A stretch of 38,313 nucleotides of DNA, from NCBI GenBank assembly GCA_019695265.1, contig JAIBAJ010000020.1, forward strand, positions 1 to 38,313, written 5' to 3'. The notes beneath the pieces were generated by a model that saw nothing but the letters and a program-made list of their open reading frames with translations, did no database searches and was not told the origin of the DNA. Origin of the DNA: Bacteroidia bacterium (GTDB lineage: Bacteria; Bacteroidota; Bacteroidia; JAIBAJ01). A program made the position numbers and the translations under genes. Positions 28,694 to 37,123 of the stretch are shown in pieces (positions within the stretch are counted from its first letter, which is position 1; each line of letters begins with the position of its first letter).

Positions 28694-28815
28694 TGGACTA
28701 AACATAAGGTCTATTCGGCATAAGCGATAAATTTGGTGAAATATGCTTCTTAATGATTTCAAATAAAATACAGAATTTCAACAATTTATACCGAATGGAC
28801 ATTATGTTTAGTCCA
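28694..28815. repeat. 122-bp element with 29-bp imperfect terminal inverted repeats
   Basis: The left arm, TGGACTAAACATAAGGTCTA and onward (28694-28722), and the right arm (28787-28815) match at 25 of 29 positions when one is reverse-complemented. The 64-base centre is AT-rich and codes for nothing. Size and layout fit a miniature inverted-repeat element or a long regulatory hairpin. No transposase is present. Confidence 0.6.
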
Positions 28816-28859
28816 ATTTTTGTATTAATTTTATTTGAAAAAATTGGCCTAACATTCTG

Positions 28860-28950
28860 TATCCTCGGCATTTACCAATGTTGAAAATGCCGAGGATAAA
28901 AATAAATGATTCCAGGAGGCCTAAGCGAACTGGAATCATATTATTTTTTC
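28860..28950 (+). terminator. Two consecutive perfect hairpins, the second terminator-like
   Basis: Hairpin 1 pairs TATCCTCGGCATTT (28860-28873) with its exact complement (28885-28898), 14 bp. Hairpin 2 pairs ATGATTCCAG (28906-28915) with CTGGAATCAT (28930-28939), 10 bp, followed by ATTATTTTTTC. No intact gene lies just upstream on the plus strand; the nearest is the broken nuclease, 200 bases away. Confidence 0.5.
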
Positions 28951-29039
28951 TCTCGGTATAAATTTATAAATTTCCTTTGGACTATTTATTAATTAAAATT
29001 GGTATTATTATCCTCAATCTATTATTTAAAGTTTATTTG

Positions 29040-29147
29040 AAAGCTAAAACTACCTAAGCTAAACCCGGTAGAGCCAAATAGCTTTGCCTGGCAGACTATT
29101 CCGGAGATGGTAAAAAGTTATTAGGCAAACTATAGGCGATAACGGGG
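29040..29147 (-). repeat. Dispersed repeat family 2, copy 1
   Basis: On the minus strand: CCCCGTTATCGCCTATAGTTTGC, an unrelated middle of about 40 bases, then GCAAAGCTATTTGGCTCTAC and GGGTTTAGCTTAGG. It matches the copy at 37124-37232 at both arms (about 23 and 49 bases, few mismatches) but not in the middle. The inner ends ATAG-TTTGC and GCAAA-G-CTAT can pair. Confidence 0.8.
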
Positions 29148-29212
29148 ATGAAGATTATTCGGGCCTCTGAAGCCACGTTTTCAAATAAAAACAAGAAAAT
29201 CAGACTGAAATT

Positions 29213-29701
29213 TTACTTTTTCAACCCTTCAGCCCTAAACATAAAAGGAAGAAAAACATCAATGGAATCGGCTTCCATTACCTCGCCATTGGGATTAAGC
29301 AACAGTATGCGAATGGGCTTTTTGAATTGACTTTCGTACTCCGCCACCACCTGACGGCAAGCGCCACAAGGGGTAATTGGAGTATCCGGATCCATAATGA
29401 TGGAATGGGCAGTAATAGCCATGGTTTTTACAGCAACCCCCGGATATTGCGCTGAGGCAGCAAAAATGGCCACTCGTTCGGCACAAATACCTGAAGGATA
29501 GGCCACATTTTCCTGGTTATTACCTATGACTTTTTTACCATTCTCCAACAAAATAGCACAACCTACATAAAACCTGGAATAGGGCGCATAAGCCTTGTTG
29601 GAAGCCTGAACGGCTAATTGAATCAGGTCTTGATCCTCCTTGGACAACTCATTTACTGAGCCATACACCACATAGGACAATGTTAAATCAACCTTTCTCA
29701 T
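29213..29701 (-). CDS. cdd: Cytidine deaminase
   Basis: The 162-residue enzyme deaminates cytidine and deoxycytidine to uridine forms in pyrimidine salvage. The zinc site is complete: C73-A-E75 in GICAERVAIF, and C112 and C115 in TPCGACRQV. NQENVAYPSG just before C73 binds the ribose. The length fits the homotetrameric or slightly extended class. The start codon follows the ispF stop by six bases, so the two are one transcript. Confidence 0.96.
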   Translation of the reverse strand: MRKVDLTLSYVVYGSVNELSKEDQDLIQLAVQASNKAYAPYSRFYVGCAILLENGKKVIGNNQENVAYPSGICAERVAIFAASAQYPGVAVKTMAITAHSIIMDPDTPITPCGACRQVVAEYESQFKKPIRILLLNPNGEVMEADSIDVFLPFMFRAEGLKK

Positions 29702-29707
29702 TCCTCA

Positions 29708-30199
29708 TTATTTATTTTTAACAATCAAAGCTACGGCCGAAGCCTCCAAACCTTCTTCGCGGCCAACAAAACCAAGCTTTTCTTTGGTAGTCGCTTTGAT
29801 AGAAACACAATCAACTTCAACCTGAAGAAGTGCTGCAATAGTTACTCGCATATCCTCTACGAAAGGCATTATTTTAGGCTTTTGCAAGCACAAGGTAGAA
29901 TCAACATTTCCGACAATCCATCCTCGACTGTGCAATAAGGCTACAACCCGTTGAAGTAAAATTTTGCTGTCGATGTTTTTAAACTCCTTGGAGGTATCGG
30001 GGAAATGTTTGCCAATATCGCCCAAGCTGGCAGCACCTAGCAAGGCATCGCAGATAGCATGCAACAACACATCGGCATCGCTATGCCCCAGTGCCCCTTT
30101 GCTGTGAGGAATTTTAACACCACCCAGCCAAAGTTCGCGTCCTTCGACCAGTTGGTGAACATCGTAGCCATAGCCGATTCGAAAAGGTATTTGGTTCAA
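29708..30199 (-). CDS. ispF: 2-C-methyl-D-erythritol 2,4-cyclodiphosphate synthase
   Basis: This 163-residue enzyme of the non-mevalonate isoprenoid pathway cyclises CDP-ME-2-phosphate with loss of CMP. The metal ligands D13 and H15 (GYGYDVHQL) and H47 ([10 protein letters not shown]) are present, as are DIGKHFPDT and the C-terminal [14 protein letters not shown]. It is complete. A CATCTTTG box lies in the 41 bases after rpiB, so it may start its own transcript with cdd. Confidence 0.97.
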   Translation of the reverse strand: MNQIPFRIGYGYDVHQLVEGRELWLGGVKIPHSKGALGHSDADVLLHAICDALLGAASLGDIGKHFPDTSKEFKNIDSKILLQRVVALLHSRGWIVGNVDSTLCLQKPKIMPFVEDMRVTIAALLQVEVDCVSIKATTKEKLGFVGREEGLEASAVALIVKNK

Positions 30200-30240
30200 A
30201 TTTTAAAAATTGGGGTGCAAAGATGGGATTTTCTTCCTTC

Positions 30241-30678
30241 TTAACACCTGGGTATTTTATCGACCCGAGTTTGGTGGCGACCACCTTCAAAGGCCGTTGA
30301 GAGAAACAAACGTACGCATTCTTTTGCATCATCCACCGCAATAAATCGCGCAGGAATAGCCAGAACATTGGCATTGTTGTGTTGTCTTGCCAAGGCTGCT
30401 AACTCAGGAGCCCAGCACAAGGCAGAACGAATGCCGGAATATTTATTCGCTGTTATATTAACTCCATTACCACTTCCACAAATAATTATTCCAATGCTGA
30501 ATTTTCCATCGGTTAAATCCTTGCACAAGGGATGAATAACATCCGGGTAATCCATACTGGCAGTGGAATGGGTGCCAAAATCAATGGCATCAAACCCCAG
30601 TTCGGCAAGCAATGGCTTAAGAATTTCCTTCAATTCGTATCCGGCATGGTCGGCAGCAATTCCGATGGGTTTTGGCAT
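30241..30678 (-). CDS. rpiB: Ribose 5-phosphate isomerase B
   Basis: From the ATG at 30678 the protein has 145 residues, the normal size. It interconverts ribose 5-phosphate and ribulose 5-phosphate. The RpiB/LacAB signatures are IGIAADHAGYELK with D10-H11, ICGSGNGVNITANK with catalytic C67, and ARQHNNANVLAIPAR. A longer frame to 30789 would add 37 residues unrelated to the family and overlap the divergent promoter at 30753-30781, so I reject it. Confidence 0.96.
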   Translation of the reverse strand: MPKPIGIAADHAGYELKEILKPLLAELGFDAIDFGTHSTASMDYPDVIHPLCKDLTDGKFSIGIIICGSGNGVNITANKYSGIRSALCWAPELAALARQHNNANVLAIPARFIAVDDAKECVRLFLSTAFEGGRHQTRVDKIPRC

Positions 30679-30752
30679 GGTGGGTTTTGGTTTGGTATGG
30701 ATTACAAAGTTGGGATTTTTTTTGCAGTACCCGGCAAAAAAGCGAAAATTGA

Positions 30753-30781
30753 TTGAATGAATCCTGAAAATTTTACATTTG
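30753..30781 (+). promoter_or_regulatory. Promoter of the small membrane protein gene
   Basis: TTG (30753-30755), 18 bases, then TACATTTG (30774-30781), matching the Bacteroidota consensus. It lies 22 bases before the ATG at 30804. Confidence 0.7.
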
Positions 30782-30803
30782 TCCAACATACCAATTGAAA
30801 AAA

Positions 30804-31220
30804 ATGAATCCTATCATCAAAAACGTTTTGGGCTTTGTGCTCGGGGCTTTCGGTGCAGTTATGTTAAACGGACTTATTATTCGGATCGGGGGCAGCATCA
30901 TCCCTCCTCCTCCGGGCACCAATCTCAGCACGCCGGAAGGAATAAAGGCTGCTATGCCCTTGTTGGAGGCCAGGCACTTTCTTTTCCCTTTTATTGCTCA
31001 CGCTTTGGGTTCTTTAGCCGGAGCCTTTATCGGATCCATGCTATCGGCAAGTTACAGACTTATTATTGCCTTAGTTATCGGAGGCTTGCACATGGTTGGC
31101 GGAGTAATGATGGTAATGATGGTACCGGCACCGACGTGGTTTAACATCTTGGATTTGGGCATGGCCTATCTTCCCATGGCTTGGTTAGGATGGAAAATTG
31201 CAGAGTCTATTCGCAAATAA
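30804..31220 (+). CDS. Small membrane protein of unknown function
   Basis: The 138-residue protein has four hydrophobic helices (about residues 5-30, 60-85, 88-110 and 115-132). The first loop is rich in Pro (IIPPPPGTNLSTPEGIKAAM). The pattern of a Gly-rich first helix and a HALGSLAGAFIGSMLSA segment is common in small, uncharacterised Bacteroidota membrane proteins; I do not recognise a named family. I prefer the ATG at 30804 to the TTG at 30795, which adds three residues. It has its own promoter, divergent from rpiB, and converges on the ceramidase gene. Confidence 0.75.
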   Translation: MNPIIKNVLGFVLGAFGAVMLNGLIIRIGGSIIPPPPGTNLSTPEGIKAAMPLLEARHFLFPFIAHALGSLAGAFIGSMLSASYRLIIALVIGGLHMVGGVMMVMMVPAPTWFNILDLGMAYLPMAWLGWKIAESIRK

Positions 31221-31267
31221 GGAGTGTCTAAACACTTCCATACAATGAAGCAATCCTGAAAAAAGAC

Positions 31268-33049
31268 TTATCCGGCAAGAGGGTTTCCCAGCTTTTTTGC
31301 CTTGAGCAATGGTTCCTGCGTTTTGTGGTCGTAGGTTCGTTTGGCAAGTTCTTCCTCTGTAAAAAACACCGGATTGGTTTCGTGATCTAAATGCCGCTCC
31401 TGGGCAGGTTTCAACATTTCTTCCGCTAAATCCTTGTACCTACTTTGAAAGGCTGCCAAGGTGTATTGTCCATAAACGGTATGACCACCTTCGTAGCATT
31501 GCACTTGGTATTCTTCAAAGGTAGTTACATAGCCGTGGTAGGCATTGCAATAGGTTGAGATTATAACTTGCTTTACCCCTCGTTTAGACAAAACCTCCAA
31601 AACTGTTTTTTCTAATCTCCAGGAAGCAACCGTGGTTAATTCTCCGGCCACACCAACAATAGCAATTTCACCCAGGATAAAAATTTGCAGGGGTAACACC
31701 AAGGGAGTCCAGGGTTTATCGGCCAGACTTCCGTTGGCATGAAAGCGTTTGAAAGTAGCGATTCCCCGGTCGGCCCAACCCGGAATGATGAAATTTTTCA
31801 CATCTCCGGTACCCATTATTTTTCGCTCGCCCGACTCTATCAGAATTTCCTTGTTTCCTTGTGCCTTATCCCGCTTCCGGATTCTTTCACCAAATTCCTT
31901 TTTCGAAAATGGGGCAATGGCATATTCCCAGGCCCGAACCAGTTTGATAAGTCCTTTGGCTGCCGTAGCCACTGCTTTAGCCATGCCCGGACCTTCGGCA
32001 GTACCTTCAAAAAATGCTACTCCCTGACACGGAGGCGAAGTAAAGGCATCGGTGTTACCATTGGCAAATTCGGGATAAGCCGTGGTATCGGCAAACTTCA
32101 CATAGCACAAGGCCGCATCTAATGAAGGAGCCAATTCAGGTGAGGAGAGGGCTTGTTCAAAGATTTCATTTGCCTTTTCAAACTGCACTTTTCCATTGTA
32201 TTTAGCACTTTCCACATAATCCTCTTTGAATTTCCCCATTACCTGTCCACGTTCTTTCACATAGATAAAGTTGGGACTGATATCGCCACAAGCCCGCTGT
32301 GCAAAGGAGGAAAGCACCGGCTTTCCGAAGCGCTTTTCAAGGGCTTCTTCCATCCAGGTTGCAGCATAACCTTTGTTATCTGCATTGATGTTGGTATTGT
32401 AATTAGGCACCGAGGTTGTATGAATACCAAACCAATTGATGGTAAACAATGGGTTTCCATTTAAATCTTCGGCTAGGAGCAAAGTCATACGTCTATCGAA
32501 AGCCAAATGGGTTTGATCTTTGGAATATTTGGTCACTTCCGGGTTTTGATTCCAGGCATCGATGCTGCGGTTGAAGGCTACTTCTTTGTCGGTTGGCATT
32601 TCGCCGGTGGAAACACGCAACCTGGCAGGAACGGCATTTTCATGTGCTTCAATAATGGCATCGGCAATTCCATCCACAATGGTGGCATAGTTTTCAGGCA
32701 TAAATCCGGGTATGCTCATGTTGTAGAGACCGTAGTGCGAATAGCCTCCCGGACCACTGTGAGTGTGTTGTGCGGTGAGCATTACATTTTGGTCATGAAA
32801 ATCCAACTCGGCATGGTGGCGACTCAAGCGTTTCATCACTCCGCGCTTAATTGCCACGGTAATAAAGCAAATTTCGGCGTTAACAAAGGCTATTTTCTTA
32901 CCGGTTTCTTCATCGATAAACACATAAGCCCTGGCATGCAATGGAGTTTCAACTCCCTTTACAATATTAAACCACATTCCAAATCCCATCATTCCTACTC
33001 CGGGTTTAAAGTAGGTAATGTCTTTTTTTGCTGAACCACAACGTAACAT
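31268..33049 (-). CDS. Neutral/alkaline ceramidase family protein
   Basis: The 593-residue protein (ATG at 33049) matches neutral ceramidases, which split ceramide into sphingoid base and fatty acid. Zinc ligands H95 and H97 are in TAQHTHSGPGG; the later IHTTSVPNYNTNINADNKGY carries a third histidine, and ACGDISPN holds the catalytic serine (DVSPN in the Pseudomonas enzyme). The C-terminal part is the Ig-like domain of the family. A GTG at 33103 would add 18 residues that do not form a signal peptide. Lack of any signal peptide is unusual, as known bacterial members are secreted. Many Bacteroidota make sphingolipids, so a cytoplasmic turnover role is conceivable. Confidence 0.9.
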   Translation of the reverse strand: MLRCGSAKKDITYFKPGVGMMGFGMWFNIVKGVETPLHARAYVFIDEETGKKIAFVNAEICFITVAIKRGVMKRLSRHHAELDFHDQNVMLTAQHTHSGPGGYSHYGLYNMSIPGFMPENYATIVDGIADAIIEAHENAVPARLRVSTGEMPTDKEVAFNRSIDAWNQNPEVTKYSKDQTHLAFDRRMTLLLAEDLNGNPLFTINWFGIHTTSVPNYNTNINADNKGYAATWMEEALEKRFGKPVLSSFAQRACGDISPNFIYVKERGQVMGKFKEDYVESAKYNGKVQFEKANEIFEQALSSPELAPSLDAALCYVKFADTTAYPEFANGNTDAFTSPPCQGVAFFEGTAEGPGMAKAVATAAKGLIKLVRAWEYAIAPFSKKEFGERIRKRDKAQGNKEILIESGERKIMGTGDVKNFIIPGWADRGIATFKRFHANGSLADKPWTPLVLPLQIFILGEIAIVGVAGELTTVASWRLEKTVLEVLSKRGVKQVIISTYCNAYHGYVTTFEEYQVQCYEGGHTVYGQYTLAAFQSRYKDLAEEMLKPAQERHLDHETNPVFFTEEELAKRTYDHKTQEPLLKAKKLGNPLAG

Positions 33050-33300
33050 TCCGTAAATTTTTATTGATGGGCTAAAATATGCGAAATCACAGTTGTGATG
33101 CACTTTTTAAGAACTTAATTTTATGGAAAATATGTTAAAATAAAAGCAGGTAATTTTCCGGCTGGAATACTCGGTTTTAAACCTCTAAATGTATCAGTTA
33201 AGCTATCAAAATCAAGGATTTAGAGTAACTTTCCTTAACTATCTTCACAACTTTTTGCACTTTACCAAAGTCTAATTCGTACTTTGCCTTGTCCTTTTTT

Positions 33301-33308
33301 TACCTTTG
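33301..33308 (+). promoter_or_regulatory. -7 box abutting the hydrolase start codon
   Basis: TACCTTTG ends six bases before the ATG at 33315, predicting a leaderless or nearly leaderless mRNA. It overlaps the in-frame TTG at 33306, ruling that codon out as a start. Confidence 0.6.
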
Positions 33309-33314
33309 CGCTCA

Positions 33315-34076
33315 ATGAATCCCGAAATACAACAAGAAGGAAAATTCAAATACATCGAAAAGGGCCAAGGTCCTGTCCTCATTTCCTTGCATGGATTGTT
33401 TGGGGCATTGAGTAATTTTTCTGACCTTTTCAATCATTTTTCAGGCCACTACCGGGTAATCATCCCCTTGATGCCCATTTACGAATTGCCTGTTGATGAA
33501 ACCAATGTAAAATCTTTGGCTTCCTACATTCAGGAATTTATTGAATTTAAAGGACTAGGTAAGGTAAACTTGTTGGGAAATTCATTGGGTGGACATGTGG
33601 CCTTGGTTTATACTGTTGCCAATTTAGACAAGGTAAATCTGCTTATACTTACCGGAAGTTCAGGATTGTACGAAAATGCCTTTGGAGGTTCATTTCCACG
33701 CAGAGAAGATAAATCCTTTATTCGCGACCGGGTGGCTTACACCTTTTACGACCCTAAACATGCCAATGACGAGTTGGTGGATGAGGTGTTTGGATTGGTA
33801 AACGATCGCGAAAAATTGATTCGAATTTTGGCCCTGGCCAAGTCAGCCATCCGACACAACATGGCTGAAGAATTGCACCATATTCAAAGTCCGGTTTGCT
33901 TGATTTGGGGCAAGCAAGACAATATTACCCCGCCCGATGTGGCAGAGGATTTTCATAAATTACTTCCCAACAACGAGCTATTTTGGATTGACGAATGTGG
34001 CCATGCACCTATGATGGAGCAACCACAGCAGTTTAATTCCATTCTAGATTCCTGGCTGAGTAAGCAAAAAGTTTGA
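33315..34076 (+). CDS. Alpha/beta hydrolase
   Basis: The 253-residue protein has the complete alpha/beta hydrolase triad: nucleophile Ser in GNSLGGH (about residue 92), Asp in WGKQDNITPP (about 205), and His in ECGHAPMMEQP (about 232). The oxyanion-hole motif is SLHGLFGA. It is cytoplasmic, with no signal peptide. Closest in pattern to the MhpC/haloperoxidase-type esterases; the substrate cannot be inferred. The start is the ATG just after the promoter box. It is monocistronic, with repeat copy E downstream. Confidence 0.92.
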   Translation: MNPEIQQEGKFKYIEKGQGPVLISLHGLFGALSNFSDLFNHFSGHYRVIIPLMPIYELPVDETNVKSLASYIQEFIEFKGLGKVNLLGNSLGGHVALVYTVANLDKVNLLILTGSSGLYENAFGGSFPRREDKSFIRDRVAYTFYDPKHANDELVDEVFGLVNDREKLIRILALAKSAIRHNMAEELHHIQSPVCLIWGKQDNITPPDVAEDFHKLLPNNELFWIDECGHAPMMEQPQQFNSILDSWLSKQKV

Positions 34077-34187
34077 TCGCTTCTTTTCAATTAAGCGTTG
34101 GCCTTCCCCCGGGAATTTCCTTCGAGGTTTGGTAAAAATCCGGCAATTAATAGTTACCCTAACTAGTTGGGTTATCTGTTGCAGGCT

Positions 34188-34343
34188 GAGGTTGCGCCTC
34201 GGGCAACGATAGAGGCAAGTAGCCCACAGGACCACTACGGCGATAGCCTAGGGGGACGAGGACTACAGCCGATAGCGTGACCCGAACGCCCATGCAGAAA
34301 ATTGAGGGATTAGCTAAAAGATAATTGGGCGGAGGGGGCCCGC
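34188..34343 (+). repeat. Dispersed repeat family 1, copy E (type 2)
   Basis: The copy starts near CCTCGGGCAACGATAG, has the core (GTAGCCCACAGGACC, GGCGATAGCC, GGACGAGGACTACAGCC, GCGTGACCCGAACGCC) and ends GGGGGCCCGC. The variable segment is closed by CGCCCA and TGGGCG. Its nearest relative is copy B1, 26.6 kb away. It fills most of the 333-base gap between the hydrolase and gamma-carbonic anhydrase genes. Confidence 0.9.
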
Positions 34344-34409
34344 ATACTAAAAATTATAAAAATTGGATCATTCCCGGTCTTGGACTTCTTCTACCCACTC
34401 CATTTATTC

Positions 34410-34922
34410 TTATTTAAACCAGGAAGAATACATGACATAATTATCGGCAATGCGTTGGTTAAGCGTTTCAAACTGTTCGGGGCTTAATTGTTTCACCTTT
34501 TTGGCAGGAACACCGGCATAAATAGAACCGCTTTCGACCCGGGTATTTTCGAGTAAAACCGCGCCGGCAGCTACAATACTGTTGCATTCTACCACACAAT
34601 TATCCATCACAATAGCACCCATTCCAATCAAGACATTATCTTCCAGGGTACAACCATGAACCAGTGCATTGTGACCAATCGACACGTTATTTCCGATGGA
34701 TGTAGGAGCCTTTTGATAGGTACAATGAATTACGGCACCGTCTTGAACATTCACCTTATTTCCCATTTTAATCCAATGCACATCGCCACGAACTACGGCA
34801 TTGAACCATACACTGCAGTCGTCGCCCATGCTTACATCGCCCACCACGGTAGCGTTAGGAGCCAAAAAACAATTAGAACCAAATGAAGGAAGCTTTCCTT
34901 GAACGGGTAATACCAAAGCCAT
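34410..34922 (-). CDS. Gamma-carbonic anhydrase family protein (left-handed beta-helix)
   Basis: The 170-residue protein is built of hexapeptide repeats. The metal-binding histidines H66, H84 and H89 (VIHCTYQ and SIGHNALVHGC) and the Cam-like R45 and Q60 are present. Its CaiE/YrdA-type C terminus (YAGVPAKKVKQLSPEQ) indicates the short, acidic-loop-free branch, in which carbonic anhydrase activity is often absent or unproven. The start codon lies 9 bases after the stop of the ScfR-type regulator on the same strand, so they probably share a transcript. The window thus encodes both a beta- and a gamma-class protein. Confidence 0.93.
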   Translation of the reverse strand: MALVLPVQGKLPSFGSNCFLAPNATVVGDVSMGDDCSVWFNAVVRGDVHWIKMGNKVNVQDGAVIHCTYQKAPTSIGNNVSIGHNALVHGCTLEDNVLIGMGAIVMDNCVVECNSIVAAGAVLLENTRVESGSIYAGVPAKKVKQLSPEQFETLNQRIADNYVMYSSWFK

Positions 34923-34931
34923 GCTGCAAGT

Positions 34932-36434
34932 TTAATTTTTTTTCCCCCTCAATTCCGAAATTTCTGCGTCGAGGGCCAACTGCCGTTGCAATTCGTGCAA
35001 AACGCTAGGTTCAGCGCCACGTTCCAGGCAATTCTCAATTCCGCAGCGTTGGCAGGTTTGATTCACCACTTTTACCGGTACCGAAGGCGAATTCCAAAAC
35101 CTAACCTTCTTTTTAAACTCATTGTTAATCAGGAAACCAATGGTTACAGAAAGGCCTTTTTCGGGAGTTCGACCCAACCATCGGGCCAGGGTAAAATTAA
35201 AATATTCATTGCCTGATTGTTCAAACTGAGAGCGCTGCACACTAGCTACAGGAGCTTTGGGAAGATGATCGGCCTTTTGCTTTTCCAAATCATTGAAAAT
35301 ACGAATTGCCAACCAGCGACGGCAATACACTTCATCGATTTGGTTAGCGTGGGGATTGTGCAACTGAGTGAGGTGCAATTCCTTCGTTAAATCGAAATGA
35401 TCGACACCTGAGGAATAATTAAATCTCAAAAAGAAAAGGTTTTTAATTCCGAAATGAGAAGGGATAATGTTGGTGAGCCGGTGCATAAACATCTCGGGCG
35501 AAGAATTGTATTTTTCCAAAAAGCGAAGAAACAATTCAGGCCTCCACTCCGCATTATTAAAAAACAGGTGCAAATCGGCAATCAACTGAGCTTTAGGAAT
35601 CATTAGCGCCCCGGAGAAATAGCTTGCTTTCATATTGGCCAGCACTTGTTCAAAGCTACCGGCCTTTTGCCATGGGGTAACAAATGCCCGTTCAGAAAGC
35701 TGCATTTGACTGTAGCCAAGTTCCTTACCATAGATAAAAGCCTTTTGCGTATCGGCTAATTGCTCGTTGATAAGCAGCGTTTTTGTTTCAGGCAAAAAAA
35801 TGGAACGAATGGGCGTTAGAACAGAACTTTTTTCATTGGGTAAACTTTGTATGGTATAACCGAATTCACTTACCAAAATTTGCTTCAGGTTTTCCGACTT
35901 CACCGGTAAATCCTGGGCCAATCGGTGAGAAATAGCAAATTTTTCGGCTTCTTGCTCCAGGTCCTCGAAATAATTTTCATGCATTTCCTGATACGAGCGC
36001 AAGGCTGCAAAATAAAAATGTTCCTGGGTGAGGTTATAGTTACGGGCAATTTCTATGATGGTTGAAATAAAGGCATTTATTTTGGCTGGGGCCCTCGATA
36101 TGAGTTCGATCAACTTACCCTTATCAATTCCAAACAAATCGAGTGGAACTTCGCGCATGATAGGAGATTCCAATATTTGGATAATGGGTGATAGGTTATT
36201 ATCCATTTTCAGCGAAACCAAATCATCGTAAGCTACCCCTAAAGCTTTTGCCAGCATGAGAATTTTATCGGGTTTAGGAAACTTTTTTCCTTTTTCAATT
36301 TCATTCACATAAGAGACTGAACTTTCGGTAAGTCGGGCCAAATCGGTTTGCTGCAAACCCTTTTCGTTTCTTAACTGTTTGATTTTCAGGCCAAAAATCA
36401 AACGAATATTTTCTTCGGTGGAGAACAAGTCCAA
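34932..36434 (-). CDS. XRE-family regulator with degenerate ImmA/IrrE domain (ScfR/RamB type)
   Basis: The 500-residue protein starts with a helix-turn-helix (about 14-70: LRNEKGLQQTDLARLTESSV, then YVNEIEKGKKFPKP). The middle part aligns in pattern with ImmA/IrrE proteases, but the zinc motif HELGH is replaced by KELGY at 237-241, so no protease activity is expected. The C-terminal DUF2083 region ends in a cysteine cluster (CQRCGIENC). This layout matches short-chain fatty acid or acyl-CoA responsive regulators such as RamB and PrpR. The gamma-carbonic anhydrase gene follows 9 bases later. The targets are not identifiable here. The gap upstream (36435-36807) shows no gene or promoter that I can support. 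Confidence 0.88.
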   Translation of the reverse strand: MDLFSTEENIRLIFGLKIKQLRNEKGLQQTDLARLTESSVSYVNEIEKGKKFPKPDKILMLAKALGVAYDDLVSLKMDNNLSPIIQILESPIMREVPLDLFGIDKGKLIELISRAPAKINAFISTIIEIARNYNLTQEHFYFAALRSYQEMHENYFEDLEQEAEKFAISHRLAQDLPVKSENLKQILVSEFGYTIQSLPNEKSSVLTPIRSIFLPETKTLLINEQLADTQKAFIYGKELGYSQMQLSERAFVTPWQKAGSFEQVLANMKASYFSGALMIPKAQLIADLHLFFNNAEWRPELFLRFLEKYNSSPEMFMHRLTNIIPSHFGIKNLFFLRFNYSSGVDHFDLTKELHLTQLHNPHANQIDEVYCRRWLAIRIFNDLEKQKADHLPKAPVASVQRSQFEQSGNEYFNFTLARWLGRTPEKGLSVTIGFLINNEFKKKVRFWNSPSVPVKVVNQTCQRCGIENCLERGAEPSVLHELQRQLALDAEISELRGKKN

Positions 36435-36807
36435 ATTTTTGTCAATAATGGGAATAATTTATGAAAGCCGAACATTTGGTTGGCAAATTGTTCAATTTAA
36501 ATTATTCCGCAGTAATCCGGGTTATAGCGATTGTTAATCTGTAACTGTCCAATTATCCATCCCTCTCCTTTGTCTAAACAGCTTTTGCATCAGCCATAAC
36601 ACCGTACATTTCAAAATAGATTTGGGACAATTTTTCAATTGGAAAAGGAATTAGGAAAGGTAGCGGGGAGATTTACTAAGAATTCAGAAACTATTTTTTT
36701 TGTCAATCTTAACAAAACAAGTTACCTCCATTCCATTAAAAGTACCAATTTCTTAATATCCACATCAAAACTTATTAGCAACTTGTACTTCCAATTTCCT
36801 AATCAAC

Positions 36808-36999
36808 GTGAAGATAAAACCTTGGAATAAAGTTAGGCCGTCTTGTCCCAGGTGCAACTCACCTTTATCGAAAAGAAGGCCCACTATAGCGATACAATTT
36901 GCCAATTTAGCAACATTTTTCCTTTTTGATTTCGAACCATTTATTTGCTACCGATGCTTGTGGAAAGGGTGGAAATCCAAGTTTTCGCAACGCAGCTAA
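36808..36999 (+). CDS. Possible small zinc-ribbon protein
   Basis: This 63-codon frame with a GTG start has two Cys pairs, CPRC near residues 13-16 and CYRC near 47-50. They are separated by a basic KRRP stretch and a hydrophobic run (FFLFDFEPFI). That spacing recalls small uncharacterised proteins with a CPxC...PxRCxxCxW layout. No promoter or partner gene is evident. A frame overlapping it upstream (36639-36830) has no such features. I give it as a weak call. Confidence 0.4.
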   Translation: MKIKPWNKVRPSCPRCNSPLSKRRPTIAIQFANLATFFLFDFEPFICYRCLWKGWKSKFSQRS

Positions 37000-37123
37000 C
37001 TCAAGGCTTTACGAGTTCAATTTTCGGGGCTACCAACTTGTTTTTCAATCGTATGCACCTGATGTAAGATAATGAAAGGAAGATAAATGGAAAACAATCT
37101 TCAGTGACCCGAAAAATCACCTG

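Noticed and set aside
29148-29330. 60-codon plus-strand frame at the end of cdd
   Set aside because: Mostly antisense to the cytidine deaminase gene; no independent support.
36639-36830. 63-codon frame upstream of the putative zinc-ribbon gene
   Set aside because: TTG start, low-complexity Ser/Asn/Lys content and overlap with a better candidate.
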